Part shown: positions 33,603 through 43,295 of the stretch, one piece after another
How the letters are laid out: every line of letters begins with the position of its first letter
Numbering within the stretch: position 1 is the stretch's first letter
Source: Belliella filtrata
Lineage (GTDB): Bacteria > Bacteroidota > Bacteroidia > Cytophagales > Cyclobacteriaceae
Assembly (NCBI RefSeq): GCF_022549775.1
Contig: NZ_JAKZGP010000001.1
Coordinates: 248,001-312,000 of the forward strand
DNA length: 64,000 bases
Reading direction: 5' to 3'
The notes under the pieces: generated by a model
Told to the model about the DNA's origin: nothing
The model's database searches: none
What the model saw: only the letters and a program-made list of their open reading frames with translations
Translations under genes and position numbers: made by a program

Positions 33603-33755
33603 CTATACAGAACGGCCGCCAATAAGTCTAAGCAGTATCGAAATAACAGCTAATACTAACAAGATGTGGATCAATCCACCTACACTGTAAATAAAGAAAC
33701 CTAGGACCCAACCGATAATCAAAATCAGTGCGACCAAATACAATAAAGAATTCAT
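33603..33755 (-). CDS. Small lmo0937-family membrane protein
   Basis: A 50-aa frame reads MNSLLYLVALILIIGWVLGF, followed by FIYSVGGLIHILLVLAVISI and LLRLIGGRSV. Two hydrophobic stretches joined by a GGLIHILL core are the signature of the lmo0937 family of tiny membrane proteins, widespread in bacteria and of unknown function, often stress-induced. The frame begins with ATG, is followed by a good terminator, and stands alone between the MutS-like gene and purK. It is too short for usual gene thresholds. Confidence 0.85.
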   Translation of the reverse strand: MNSLLYLVALILIIGWVLGFFIYSVGGLIHILLVLAVISILLRLIGGRSV

Positions 33756-33822
33756 AGCTAGTTGGTTTAAGTAAATAATTGATTTATATGGTATTAAACA
33801 ACTACTATGCCAACATTTCTAA

Positions 33823-35583
33823 TTACTGGAATCGAATTCCCATCAATTCCATTAATTTATGTGCATTAAAGCTCAAACACGGTCCGTTTTTGATCTTGTA
33901 ATCAAAAAATATCTCTTGATCAGTTATTTCGGAATGGAAGCTTTTGTTTGTTAGGTAGTTAAGGGAATTTTCTAGTGTGCTTAGTTCGATGTCATGAGTA
34001 GATATGATCCCTTTACTATTGGTACCTGCGAGCTGTTTTATAAGTGCTTCAGACCCCATGATTCGGTCTTCCGTATTTGTTCCTTTTAATATTTCATCTA
34101 GTAGAAAAAACACATTTTGACCATTATCCGCTTCATCCAAGACACGCTTTATCCTAGAAAGTTCTGCATAGAATGAGCTCACACTCTCTCCAAGGTTGTC
34201 ACTATTCCTCATACTGGTGAACAACTGGAATGGCCCCATTTCAAAATGATCTGCAAAGGGAGATAGGCCCAAATTTGCCAAAACCATGTTGATTCCCAAA
34301 GTTCTCATGAAAGTAGTCTTTCCTGACATGTTTGCTCCTGTAAGTAGTATAGTTTTGGTATTTTCGTCCATTGAAAAATCGTTCCCAATGGCCTTTCCTG
34401 AGTACAACAAGGGATGCTTGATATTGACAACATGGATAGATTTCTGGTCTATCCACTCTAATTTGCAGGACTGAATTTCCGAATGCTCAAAAGCGGCCAG
34501 TGATGTAATAGCTTGCCATTCATCAAATTCATGCTCCCACTGTGCAAGGAGTAAAGCGTGCTTCTTTTTCCATGAAATGAGCTTTCTGTACAAATATATA
34601 TCTGTCCAAAACAGTAGGTTAATCACAATGTAGACCATGTTGCCTCGGTTCTGAATAAGAAATGTCATTTGTTCCAATGCATCAAAAACTTCTCTAGCTG
34701 AACTCTCTTCTCTAGTGAATGGTGCGTGGAGAGACTGTAGGTAGTCAGCTTCAAACTTTTCTTTTGCCAAAAGTTCAGACCAAACCCGATAGGTTTTTAT
34801 GTCACCTTTATTGGGAAGGACTGCAGCAGCTTCCATAAGCGATTTGAAAACCAAACTCAAAAAAATCATCCCAAGTAAGATCCAAATCCCTATCCAACCA
34901 TAAGCTAAGTCAAAAAACAAAGTTCCAGTCAAAATCCCCAAACCCCCAAGTGGTCCAAGGATCATAGGAATTAATAACCAAGAAATCAGCGTTTGTGGTT
35001 GGTTCAACCAAGAATAAAACGAATGTTTTGATTTTTCTTTACTCGAAAATGCCCTACCCACACCTTCAAATGATTTAAGCAATTTCGGTTTTTGGGACAA
35101 TTCTTTAATGGTTTCACTTCTTTTTTTGGCCAAACTAGGATCAAAAGGGCTTTTCATCCATTTGGCCAAAGTCTTGCTTCCACTTTCGTTTACCGTATGA
35201 TTTAAAAGCTGATACAATGAATGCTGACCGAATAGGTCGAGATCACTAGCAAATGGGTGATTTTTTTCTTGAAACAAGTCTCCAGAATCAAATGAGCTCA
35301 AATCTCTCTTGTTCCGCATGGTATGATCTTTTTCAATTTGCACCAATTGCTTTACAAATGCTTCTTTGTCCTTTTGGAAATTGAAAGAGATGATGAGATA
35401 AACAAATGCGGCAATCATAAAAGGAATGCAAATAAGTAAAAGTCTCCATTCACTTAATCCTACCACGACTACTGCGAGAATCAAAAAAAACAATAATAGT
35501 CTCAGTATCGAAAGTGTAACCGCTTTTCTATTGGTAATGGAGAGCTCTTTTTCAAGAGCGTCAAAGTTAACGTCAAATATCAT
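33823..35583 (-). CDS. Membrane-anchored MutS-like ATPase
   Basis: This 586-aa protein lacks the mismatch-recognition domain of MutS. The N-terminus has two hydrophobic helices (about 25-70) and two more near 190-245 (LLIPMILGPLGGLGILTGTL, AYGWIGIWILLGMIFLSLVF). The C-terminus is a MutS domain V ATPase with GANMSGKTTFMRTLGI (Walker A, near 414) and VFFLLDEILKGTNTEDR (Walker B and the following loop). It resembles a Bacteroidota-specific group of MutS-related proteins of unknown function. Cytosolic ATPase on a membrane stem suggests a role other than mismatch repair. Confidence 0.85.
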   Translation of the reverse strand: MIFDVNFDALEKELSITNRKAVTLSILRLLLFFLILAVVVVGLSEWRLLLICIPFMIAAFVYLIISFNFQKDKEAFVKQLVQIEKDHTMRNKRDLSSFDSGDLFQEKNHPFASDLDLFGQHSLYQLLNHTVNESGSKTLAKWMKSPFDPSLAKKRSETIKELSQKPKLLKSFEGVGRAFSSKEKSKHSFYSWLNQPQTLISWLLIPMILGPLGGLGILTGTLFFDLAYGWIGIWILLGMIFLSLVFKSLMEAAAVLPNKGDIKTYRVWSELLAKEKFEADYLQSLHAPFTREESSAREVFDALEQMTFLIQNRGNMVYIVINLLFWTDIYLYRKLISWKKKHALLLAQWEHEFDEWQAITSLAAFEHSEIQSCKLEWIDQKSIHVVNIKHPLLYSGKAIGNDFSMDENTKTILLTGANMSGKTTFMRTLGINMVLANLGLSPFADHFEMGPFQLFTSMRNSDNLGESVSSFYAELSRIKRVLDEADNGQNVFFLLDEILKGTNTEDRIMGSEALIKQLAGTNSKGIISTHDIELSTLENSLNYLTNKSFHSEITDQEIFFDYKIKNGPCLSFNAHKLMELMGIRFQ

Positions 35584-35686
35584 GAGGTAAAATTAGTGCT
35601 TTAAAACTAAAACTGTCTGGTTTGAATATGAAATACAAGGTTTAAATTTTGTCTCCTTTATGGAATTCGGATGAATTGGAACAAAA

Positions 35687-35720
35687 TTTTTACCCAATAC
35701 CCATATTATCCTTACCTTTG
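35687..35720 (+). promoter_or_regulatory. Promoter of purM
   Basis: Exact -7 box TACCTTTG at 35713-35720, with TTTT at 35687-35690 as a possible -33 element about 22 bases upstream. It lies inside the open frame that runs from 35649 and so supports the ATG at 35751 as the purM start. Confidence 0.5.
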
Positions 35721-35750
35721 TCTTCCATAAAAACCAACATCAGTACCCCC

Positions 35751-36917
35751 ATGAACGAAAGGTATATGCAGCGAGGTGTTTCAGCTTCCAAAGAAGATGT
35801 ACACAAGGCGATTTCCAAGCTAGATAAAGGGCTATTTCCAAAGGCATTTTGTAAGATTGTAGAAGATACTTTAGGCAACGACCCTGATTATTGCAATATC
35901 ATGCATGCAGATGGAGCTGGCACCAAGTCTTCTTTAGCTTATATGTATTGGAAGGAGACCGGAGACCTTAGTGTATGGAAAGGTATAGCACAAGATGCTA
36001 TCATCATGAATACAGATGATTTACTTTGTGTTGGGGCTATAAATAACATTTTGGTCTCTTCTACCATAGGAAGAAACAAGCATTTGGTACCTGGAGAAGT
36101 AATCTCTGCAATAATAAATGGTACAGAAGAAGTACTACAGATGTTAAGAGATAATGGTGTCAATGTGGTGTTGACTGGAGGTGAGACCGCTGATGTTGGA
36201 GATTTGGTAAGGACAATAATTGTGGATAGCACGGTGACTTGCAGGATGAAGCGGGACGAAGTGATATCAAACGATAAGATTAAAGGTGGAGATGTCATCG
36301 TGGGGCTATCGTCCTATGGGCAGGCAAACTATGAGGATGCATACAATGGAGGAATGGGTAGCAATGGCCTTACTTCAGCTAGACATGATGTTTTTGCCAA
36401 AGTATTGAAGACAAAGTTTCCCGAAAGCTTTGATCCAGCAGTACCAGATGATCTAGTCTATGCTGGTAAATATAACTTGACAGACCCAGCACCAGGTACA
36501 TCTGTAGATGTGGGCAAGTTAGTCTTGTCTCCTACGCGTACTTATGCCCCTATCATGGTGGAAGTGCTGAAGCAATTGAGGTCACAGATCAATGGCATTG
36601 TCCATTGTAGTGGAGGTGCGCAGACAAAAGTGCTTCACTTTGTAGATGATGTGCACGTGGTCAAAGACAACTTGTTCGAAACCCCACCACTTTTCAAAAT
36701 CATTCAGGAAGAAAGTGGTACAGATTGGCAAGAAATGTACAAAGTGTTCAACATGGGTCATAGGATGGAAGTCTATTTGCATGAGCAGTATGCCCAGGAA
36801 GTGATCGATATATCTAAGAGTTATGGTGTGGATGCTCAAATCATTGGCAGAGTGCTTCCTCATAATGGAAAAAAAGTAACAGTCAAAGGTGCTCATGGCA
36901 CTTTTATATACGAGTAA
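35751..36917 (+). CDS. purM: Phosphoribosylformylglycinamidine cyclo-ligase (AIR synthase)
   Basis: From the ATG at 35751 the product is 388 aa. It has the PurM/AIR-synthase fold features: HADGAGTKSSLAYMYWKETG, the ATP/Mg motif DDLLCVGA, LTGGETADVGDLV, and VIVGLSSYGQANYEDAYNGG. It belongs to the Bacteroidota-type AIR synthase group, longer than E. coli PurM (345 aa). It closes FGAM to AIR with ATP, the substrate for PurK nearby. The ceramidase-like gene follows 21 bases later and may be co-transcribed. The extra 34 codons of the open frame upstream overlap the promoter. Confidence 0.88.
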   Translation: MNERYMQRGVSASKEDVHKAISKLDKGLFPKAFCKIVEDTLGNDPDYCNIMHADGAGTKSSLAYMYWKETGDLSVWKGIAQDAIIMNTDDLLCVGAINNILVSSTIGRNKHLVPGEVISAIINGTEEVLQMLRDNGVNVVLTGGETADVGDLVRTIIVDSTVTCRMKRDEVISNDKIKGGDVIVGLSSYGQANYEDAYNGGMGSNGLTSARHDVFAKVLKTKFPESFDPAVPDDLVYAGKYNLTDPAPGTSVDVGKLVLSPTRTYAPIMVEVLKQLRSQINGIVHCSGGAQTKVLHFVDDVHVVKDNLFETPPLFKIIQEESGTDWQEMYKVFNMGHRMEVYLHEQYAQEVIDISKSYGVDAQIIGRVLPHNGKKVTVKGAHGTFIYE

Positions 36918-36938
36918 CAAGGCATTCCTATATCCAAG

Positions 36939-38279
36939 ATGAATATCATCTATAAATCTTTGTCGGCATTTTTTATTGGTGTGTTTATCGTGCTTTTGAT
37001 CGGTGTACTTTTGACTTCAGGAGTAGATAGAAGTCCGGTGCAGGCAAATGATTTCTATAGGGATACAATGAGTCGCCTTGAAAAACTTCGCCCGGAGCTG
37101 AATGATGGTGACATATGGCTGGTAGGCTGGTCGAAGGTAAATGCTACTCCGAAGGAAGGAGCGTCTTTGGTGGGGTATAAGCCTCGTGGTCAATATGAGT
37201 TTGTCCAGGATAGCAGCTATGTTAGGGCATTAGTGATAGGAAATGGGGAAAGTAATGTTGCCGTGCTCAGCTATGAGCTGATGATCATCCACCCATATTT
37301 ATCCAAACTGATTCAAGATGCTGTACTGGATGAAAAGATACCTGTAGATCACCTTTATTTCACGGCCACCCATACCCATAGTGGCATTGGTGGGTATATA
37401 CCAGGCTTGATGGGAGATTTTGCATTTGGAGGATTTGATCAAAAGATCGTAGATTTTTTGAAGGACCAAACCCTTACCAGTATCAAGTCTGCACTTGCTG
37501 ATCAAGATACGGCCTATATCAATTATCAAATATCAAAGACTGAGGGCTTGGTAAGCAATCGTTTTATAGCAGGAGATTCAGTAGATCCTTATGTAAGACA
37601 ATTGATTTTTCAAAAGCATAATGGGCGACGAGGAATTTTTTTGACCTATTCGGCTCATGCCACTACCTTGGATAGGAAGTTTATGGGTCTGTCGGGAGAC
37701 TACCCTCATTATTTGATGGAGGATTATGAATCAAGTATTTATGAATTTGCGATGTATGCAGCTGGCACTGTTGGTAGCCATGCACCTGTAGCTCAGGGTG
37801 ATTCTCCAGAAGATACCAAATCATACGCAAATCATATCTTCGATCAGAGTCAGGAAAATGTAATTAGACTGCAGCCAATAAAATCAAAAACACTAGGCTT
37901 TGGTCAGCTAAAAGTTTCATTGAGAGAAGCACAATACAGGTTGAGTGATAACATTAGGTTGAACCCAGCTTTGTTCAAGTGGGTATTTGGTGAAGTAGAT
38001 CCTCATTTTGATGCCTTGTTGATTGGCAATACTTTGTTGATAAGTAGTAGTGGTGAAGTTTCAGGAGTCTTTATGGCTGATTGGGAAGAGTTTGCCAAAC
38101 AGGAGGGCTTAAACCTGATCATTACAGCTTTCAATGGTACTTATATAGGTTATATCACTCCTGACCAATATTATGATAGAAATCATAATGAGGTGAGAGA
38201 TATGAATTGGTTTGGTCCTGGAAATGGCGCTTATTTTGACACCCTCATTCGTGGTCTAATAGATAAGCCGTGGAGGTGA
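36939..38279 (+). CDS. Neutral/alkaline ceramidase-like hydrolase
   Basis: This 446-aa protein has one N-terminal membrane helix (SAFFIGVFIVLLIGVLLTSG) and a domain like the N-terminal catalytic domain of neutral ceramidase. It shows VGWSKVNATPKEGASLVGY, the zinc-binding HxH in FTATHTHSGIGGY (near 141), TYSAHATTLDRKF, and GDYPHYLMEDYE. It lacks the C-terminal Ig-like domain of eukaryotic and Pseudomonas ceramidases. Likely it hydrolyses an amide bond in a lipid or a related ester/lactone outside the cytoplasm. Cytophagales make sphingo- and sulfonolipids, which are possible substrates. The family call is good, the substrate is unknown. Confidence 0.8.
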   Translation: MNIIYKSLSAFFIGVFIVLLIGVLLTSGVDRSPVQANDFYRDTMSRLEKLRPELNDGDIWLVGWSKVNATPKEGASLVGYKPRGQYEFVQDSSYVRALVIGNGESNVAVLSYELMIIHPYLSKLIQDAVLDEKIPVDHLYFTATHTHSGIGGYIPGLMGDFAFGGFDQKIVDFLKDQTLTSIKSALADQDTAYINYQISKTEGLVSNRFIAGDSVDPYVRQLIFQKHNGRRGIFLTYSAHATTLDRKFMGLSGDYPHYLMEDYESSIYEFAMYAAGTVGSHAPVAQGDSPEDTKSYANHIFDQSQENVIRLQPIKSKTLGFGQLKVSLREAQYRLSDNIRLNPALFKWVFGEVDPHFDALLIGNTLLISSSGEVSGVFMADWEEFAKQEGLNLIITAFNGTYIGYITPDQYYDRNHNEVRDMNWFGPGNGAYFDTLIRGLIDKPWR

Positions 38280-38291
38280 TATTCTTTGAAT

Positions 38292-38702
38292 CTACTTTTC
38301 TACTCTTTTGAGTCTATAGGTATCTTCGAAATTGCCATTGTTTCTTGTCAAAGTCAGTTCCTGACCAGAAAGCATCGCGTCATACTCTCCATTGAGTATC
38401 AAAGACCAATCAAAGTCAGCCGTAAAGAAGCAATCATTAGCAAAAATAACCTTTGCGTCTTCGATACTGTAGGATCCATTGCAAATCACAGGGTATCTAG
38501 GCTCCTTGTGTGATCCTTTGTAGGTATTTCCTTCAAACTCAAGACTCACTTCAGATAGTCCAAGACTTATACCACTTTCTACGCGCTCAAAAGTTCCTTC
38601 AAACTTACCGCTTAAATTTTCTACAACCACATTATCTAGTTGATTACAAGACACCATGTAGTTCATGATGCACAGCAGAAATATATTCTTGATGATATTC
38701 AT
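38292..38702 (-). CDS. Small lipoprotein of unknown function
   Basis: This 136-aa protein has a lipoprotein signal (IFLLCIMNYMVSCNQLD). The mature part is beta-rich (SGKFEGTFERVESG, VSLEFEGNTYKGSH, WSLILNGEYDAMLSGQELTL), as in small beta-barrel or lipocalin-like lipoproteins. The stop lies 12 bases from the convergent ceramidase-like gene. I do not recognise a named family. Confidence 0.75.
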   Translation of the reverse strand: MNIIKNIFLLCIMNYMVSCNQLDNVVVENLSGKFEGTFERVESGISLGLSEVSLEFEGNTYKGSHKEPRYPVICNGSYSIEDAKVIFANDCFFTADFDWSLILNGEYDAMLSGQELTLTRNNGNFEDTYRLKRVEK

Positions 38703-38921
38703 TATCTGTTACTTGATTACATTCAAAGTCGAGACGATTTTTTTTGCTAATATGTCTCAAAATATTGTTTTTGAAAACCAACATGCAAATATTCAAAGGA
38801 ATAGAATTACAATGCAGATTCTAAATCGGATGGTTTTCGACTCATTCTATGGATTAAACCAAAACTATTCCAGTCTTAAAACGCTATGATTCTCGGCAGA
38901 CAATATATACCTTGCTATAGC

Positions 38922-39572
38922 ATGAAGTATTTGGACGTACATACACACTTCAAGAAACGAGCCTTGTCAGTATATCAAGCTGACCTTACGGCTCCAAAGG
39001 AGGATGGTTGGTATTCTATGGGAATACATCCATGGGATGTTACTGAAAATTGGGAGATTCAATACAAAAATATATCAGCGATTGCTTCAGATAGCAACTT
39101 TGTGGCAATAGGTGAGTGTGGGTTCGATTTGATAAGAGGAATAGAAGATCCTGAAATACAATTTCAGGCTTTCAAAGCTCAGTTGAAGCTGGCTTATTCT
39201 TGGGGTTTACCTGTAATCATGCATCAAGTAAAAGGCTTGCATTTACTTCAGCGTATGCTCAAGGAGTTGCAGCATATCCCAGCCATCATTTGGCATGGCT
39301 ATAACTCTAAGCCTGAAATTATGAAGTCTGTACAAGAGTTTCCAATCTATTTTTCTTTTGGATCAGCAATATTTCAAGAAAAATCATCAGCACTCAAGAG
39401 CTTGAAAATGATTTCTTTAAACCGAATTTTTTTTGAGACAGATGATGTTGACATAAAAATAGATGAAGTTTTTGAGAGGTCTTCATTAATTTTGCAAATT
39501 CCTGAAGAAGTTTTGGCAGATCAGGTTATCAAAAATTGGAACAGTATATCAAATAATAAAATAGATGGATAA
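38922..39572 (+). CDS. TatD-family metal-dependent hydrolase
   Basis: From the ATG at 38922 the protein is 216 aa. It starts MKYLDVHTHF, the first metal-binding HxH of TatD enzymes, and continues with SMGIHPWDV, FVAIGECGFDL, PVIMHQVKG, WHGYNSKPEIM and FFETDDVDIKI. It is shorter and more divergent than typical TatD DNases (about 260 aa) and may act on a different substrate. It overlaps the next gene, tcdA, by 8 bases, so the two are coupled. The upstream ATG at 38886 would add 12 residues without support. Confidence 0.85.
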   Translation: MKYLDVHTHFKKRALSVYQADLTAPKEDGWYSMGIHPWDVTENWEIQYKNISAIASDSNFVAIGECGFDLIRGIEDPEIQFQAFKAQLKLAYSWGLPVIMHQVKGLHLLQRMLKELQHIPAIIWHGYNSKPEIMKSVQEFPIYFSFGSAIFQEKSSALKSLKMISLNRIFFETDDVDIKIDEVFERSSLILQIPEEVLADQVIKNWNSISNNKIDG

Positions 39573-40290
39573 TTTGGCTTGGCTTTCACGCACAGAACTG
39601 ATAGTAGGAAGAGATGGATTGGAAAAACTAGCAAAGAAGCATGTTTTGGTTGTGGGACTAGGAGGAGTTGGTTCTTTTGCGGCTGAATTTATATGCAGAA
39701 GTGGAATTGGGGAATTGACAATCATTGATGGGGATGCAGTAGATGTAAGCAATTGCAACAGGCAGCTTCCTGCTACGCAAAAAAATGTAGGACAATCCAA
39801 GGCTGAGTGGATGGAAGAGCGCTTGCTTGCGATCAATCCACACTTGAAAATCAATGTCATCAGACAATTTTTGAAACCAGGGGCTATGTTCAGGTTACTT
39901 CAGGAAAATGAGTTTGACTATGTTGTTGATTGTATAGATAGTTTTTCACCCAAATTGCACCTTATAGAAAGTGCTTATTTAAGGGGGTTTCCTTTAGTCA
40001 GTTCTATGGGTGCAGGAGGAAAAGTAGACCCTACTCAGATCAGAATAGCAGATATTTCAGAAACATACAATTGTAAATTGGCAAAGCATGTGAGAAAAAG
40101 AATAAAGAATAAGGGAATTTCTTCGGGTTTCAAGGCGGTGTTTTCTACTGAGTTGTATAACAAAGAAAGCTTGATGATGACTGATGGAACTAATTTTAAA
40201 AAATCAGCCTATGGAACAATGTCATTCTTGCCAGCAGCATTTGGCTGTAGCTGTGCTTCCGTGGTGATTAATGATCTATTGGCAAGTTAG
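39565..40290 (+). CDS. tcdA: tRNA threonylcarbamoyladenosine dehydratase
   Basis: This 241-aa E1-like (ThiF/MoeB/HesA) protein has the ATP-binding glycine loop VLVVGLGGVGSFAAEF, the DxDxVxxSNxxRQ-type motif (IDGDAVDVSNCNRQLPA), and the TcdA pattern VVDCIDSFSPKLHLI and SSMGAGGKVDPTQI. TcdA cyclises t6A to ct6A at position 37 of ANN-decoding tRNAs. It shares 8 bases with the preceding TatD gene. The usual N-terminal start RTELIVGRDGLEKL fits the chosen ATG. Confidence 0.93.
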   Translation: MDNLAWLSRTELIVGRDGLEKLAKKHVLVVGLGGVGSFAAEFICRSGIGELTIIDGDAVDVSNCNRQLPATQKNVGQSKAEWMEERLLAINPHLKINVIRQFLKPGAMFRLLQENEFDYVVDCIDSFSPKLHLIESAYLRGFPLVSSMGAGGKVDPTQIRIADISETYNCKLAKHVRKRIKNKGISSGFKAVFSTELYNKESLMMTDGTNFKKSAYGTMSFLPAAFGCSCASVVINDLLAS

Positions 40291-40422
40291 TTTTAAGGGC
40301 GTATTTCAGCCTAATTTTTTACCTTTCAAACTGTAATTTTTCCATTCAAAATTATTGGTGTATATGCTTTAAACTTTTTATCAACTCGGTAAGTCTAAGT
40401 GTCGATTTAAAAGCCAAAAAGA

Positions 40423-43275
40423 ATGAAAATTATTTACAGTGCGCTTATTTTCTTATTGATAATGATGGTATTACCTGATCAGGTAATTGCTCAAAGAGGG
40501 CAAGGACAGAGGCCTGACCTCAAGGTAAAGGGGAAAGTTGTAGAAGGACCTAGTAAACTTCCTATGATAGGAGCAAATGTCATGATCAAAACTGTTGCAG
40601 ATTCGATCTTAGTTTCTACAGTAACAGATATCGACGGAAATTTCGAATTGAGTAGGCCATGGGTTCCTACTGTTATTGTAGAAGTTTCATTTTTAGGTTT
40701 TGAGAAATTCACCAAAGAACTTGGGATGCGAGATGAGCTAGACCTTGGGATAATTGCACTCAGAGAAGACAGTAAACTTCTCGGAGAAGTAGTCATAGAG
40801 GGGCAGATCATTGTTGGGGAGCAAAAAGGCGATACTACATCCTTCAATGCGAATGCATTCAAAACTAGAGAAAATGCAGACGCAGAAGATCTCATCAGGA
40901 AACTCCCAGGTGTAACCATTCAAAATGGACAGGTGCAAGCACGAGGAGAGCAGGTACAAAAGGTGCTAGTAGATGGTAGGGAGTTTTTTGGAAATGATCC
41001 ATTTCTAGCCATGAGAAATCTTCCAGCGGATGTTATTGATAGGGTGGAGATTTTAGATCAAAGATCTGATCAGTCTAGATTGACTGGTTTTGATGATGGA
41101 AACTACTCCAGGACTATCAACATTGTAACAAGGAGTGATAGAAGGCAAGGGGTTTTTGGTAGGGTCTATGCTGGCTATGGTACAGATGATAGGTACTCAG
41201 CAGGTGGAAGTGTAAATATTTTCAAAGGTGATAGGAGAGTATCATTGGTAGGCCTATTTAACAATATCAATCAGCAGAATTTCTCGCAAGAGGACCTTGG
41301 TGGAGGTACAGGCGGTGGTGGAAGACCAGGAGGTGGAGGCAGAGGTGGTGTTCCCAATTTTGGTGGAGGTCAAGATAATGGTATCATCACTACCAACAGC
41401 ATGGGGATCAACTATTCTGACAAATGGGGAACAAAAACAAATGTCACTGGTAGCTATTTTTACAGCCGTTCTAGAAACAATCTTAGCAGTTTTACCAACA
41501 GAGAAATCCTTCTTTCGGAAACCAATAGTCAGTTTTATACAGAAGATTTGATCAACACAGTGGAATCTGGAAATCACCGAGCCAACGCTAGAATCGAATA
41601 TGATATCAATCCAAAAAATGCATTGATTATTTCTCCAAGTTTGAATTACACTACTAATAATACCTTTTCTGATAGGGATGCACTTACAGTGAACAACCTG
41701 TTTGACCCGTTGAGTAGTACAAGGTCAATCTCTGACGCTGAATCTTCTAGCATCAACTTCTCAAATAACTTAGTCTACAGGTATAAATTCGAGAAGCAAG
41801 GGAGAACCTTGTCAACTTCTTTGTTTACAGCAATCAACAATAGGGATTCTTACGCTACACTTTATGCAGTGAACAGAGATTTTATTCGAAATATTGGTGA
41901 TACGATCAATCAAGAGACCTTGGGACTTACAGAAGGCTTCAACTATAGAGCCAATATGCAGTGGACAGAGCCATTGAATACCACTAGCTTGTTAACCTTC
42001 TCTTATCAAGTGGCGAACAATAAATCTTCAGCAGACCAGCAGACATTCAATATCATACCAGAACTTAATGCTGTGGTATTGGATACAGCGCTAAGTAACG
42101 TTTTTGACAACAGGTTCCTAGTTCAAAACCCAAGTATCGGCTACAGGTACAACTATAAGAACTGGAATGTGAACGCCAATTTGGATTATCAATATGCTCA
42201 GCAAGATAACGAGGCTATTTTCCCACAAGTAGGTATTTTCAATAGAACTTTTAGTAACTTCCTACCTGGTGTAAATCTTAATTACAGAAATTCTGAAAAG
42301 GGAACCACCTTTAGAATGAGGTATAGGACTTCTACACAAGAGCCTTCAGTCAACCAGTTGCAGAATGTAATCAACAATTCAAACCCACTAAATTTAAGTG
42401 TAGGTAATCCAAATTTGGGTCAGTCGTTCAATCATAACCTTTTCGTAAATGTTGGAAAGCTCAACTTGGAAAAATCAAGGACTTTCTTTGTGTTTGCTTT
42501 TGCTTCATTGACAGAGAACTTTATAGGGAATTCGACTTTTGTGACGCAAGTAGATACGCTGATCAATGATGAGGTATTGTTGAGACCAGGGGGACAATTG
42601 AGTAGGCCAGAAAACCTTGGTGGTAGATTCAACGGTAGGGTGTTTGCCACCTATGGCGCACCGATAAAAGGGATCAAGTCACAATTCAACTCTAACACTT
42701 CTGTTTCATTTAACAGAACTCCCGGTATCATTAACGGACAAAGAAACTTGAATGATAACATTGACTTGAGTCAAGGTGTTACCTTGACGTCGAATATCAG
42801 CAAGGATTTTGATTTTACACTCTCCACTACGGGTACTTACACAATTGTAAATTCTTCCCTTCAAACGAGTTTAAATAATAACTATTACGTCCAAAACTCA
42901 AATATTAGACTTTACTATTCACCAAACAATGGGAAGTTATTTGTTTCCAATGTCGTGAACAATGCTTTGTACAGAGGACTATCAGCTGGACTAGATCAAT
43001 CCGTATGGTTATGGAATATTGAGGGTGGCTATAGATTCTTGAAAAACAATAAAGGTGAGGTAAAGGTAACAGTATTTGATTTGTTGGGTCAAAACAATGC
43101 CATTGCTAGAACAATCAATGATGTGTCTATCACAGATACGTTTACCCGTGTACTTACCAGATATGCTTTATTGACATTTACATATCATATAGGCAGCTTC
43201 AAGCAACCTGAAAGAAATCAGTCTCAGCAAGGAGGCCCTGGAATGAGAATGATGCAGGGAGGTCGCAGTTGGTAA
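40423..43275 (+). CDS. Outer-membrane beta-barrel protein with carboxypeptidase-regulatory N-terminus
   Basis: This 950-aa protein has a signal peptide, a CarboxypepD-regulatory-like domain (about 30-115: VKGKVVEGPSKLPMIGANV, TDIDGNFELS, VEVSFLGFEKF), then a plug (about 130-240, DLIRKLPGVTIQNGQV, VQKVLVDGREFFGNDP) and a long beta-barrel. It belongs to the outer membrane beta-barrel family related to TonB-dependent receptors; a SusD partner is missing. Odd features are a Gly-rich segment near 290-318 (GGGTGGGGRPGGGGRGG) inside an early extracellular loop and a Gln/Gly-rich tail. It could transport or secrete an unknown ligand. It is followed by a long terminator. Confidence 0.9.
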   Translation: MKIIYSALIFLLIMMVLPDQVIAQRGQGQRPDLKVKGKVVEGPSKLPMIGANVMIKTVADSILVSTVTDIDGNFELSRPWVPTVIVEVSFLGFEKFTKELGMRDELDLGIIALREDSKLLGEVVIEGQIIVGEQKGDTTSFNANAFKTRENADAEDLIRKLPGVTIQNGQVQARGEQVQKVLVDGREFFGNDPFLAMRNLPADVIDRVEILDQRSDQSRLTGFDDGNYSRTINIVTRSDRRQGVFGRVYAGYGTDDRYSAGGSVNIFKGDRRVSLVGLFNNINQQNFSQEDLGGGTGGGGRPGGGGRGGVPNFGGGQDNGIITTNSMGINYSDKWGTKTNVTGSYFYSRSRNNLSSFTNREILLSETNSQFYTEDLINTVESGNHRANARIEYDINPKNALIISPSLNYTTNNTFSDRDALTVNNLFDPLSSTRSISDAESSSINFSNNLVYRYKFEKQGRTLSTSLFTAINNRDSYATLYAVNRDFIRNIGDTINQETLGLTEGFNYRANMQWTEPLNTTSLLTFSYQVANNKSSADQQTFNIIPELNAVVLDTALSNVFDNRFLVQNPSIGYRYNYKNWNVNANLDYQYAQQDNEAIFPQVGIFNRTFSNFLPGVNLNYRNSEKGTTFRMRYRTSTQEPSVNQLQNVINNSNPLNLSVGNPNLGQSFNHNLFVNVGKLNLEKSRTFFVFAFASLTENFIGNSTFVTQVDTLINDEVLLRPGGQLSRPENLGGRFNGRVFATYGAPIKGIKSQFNSNTSVSFNRTPGIINGQRNLNDNIDLSQGVTLTSNISKDFDFTLSTTGTYTIVNSSLQTSLNNNYYVQNSNIRLYYSPNNGKLFVSNVVNNALYRGLSAGLDQSVWLWNIEGGYRFLKNNKGEVKVTVFDLLGQNNAIARTINDVSITDTFTRVLTRYALLTFTYHIGSFKQPERNQSQQGGPGMRMMQGGRSW

Positions 43276-43295
43276 GTTGTTTGGGACTTTTGACC

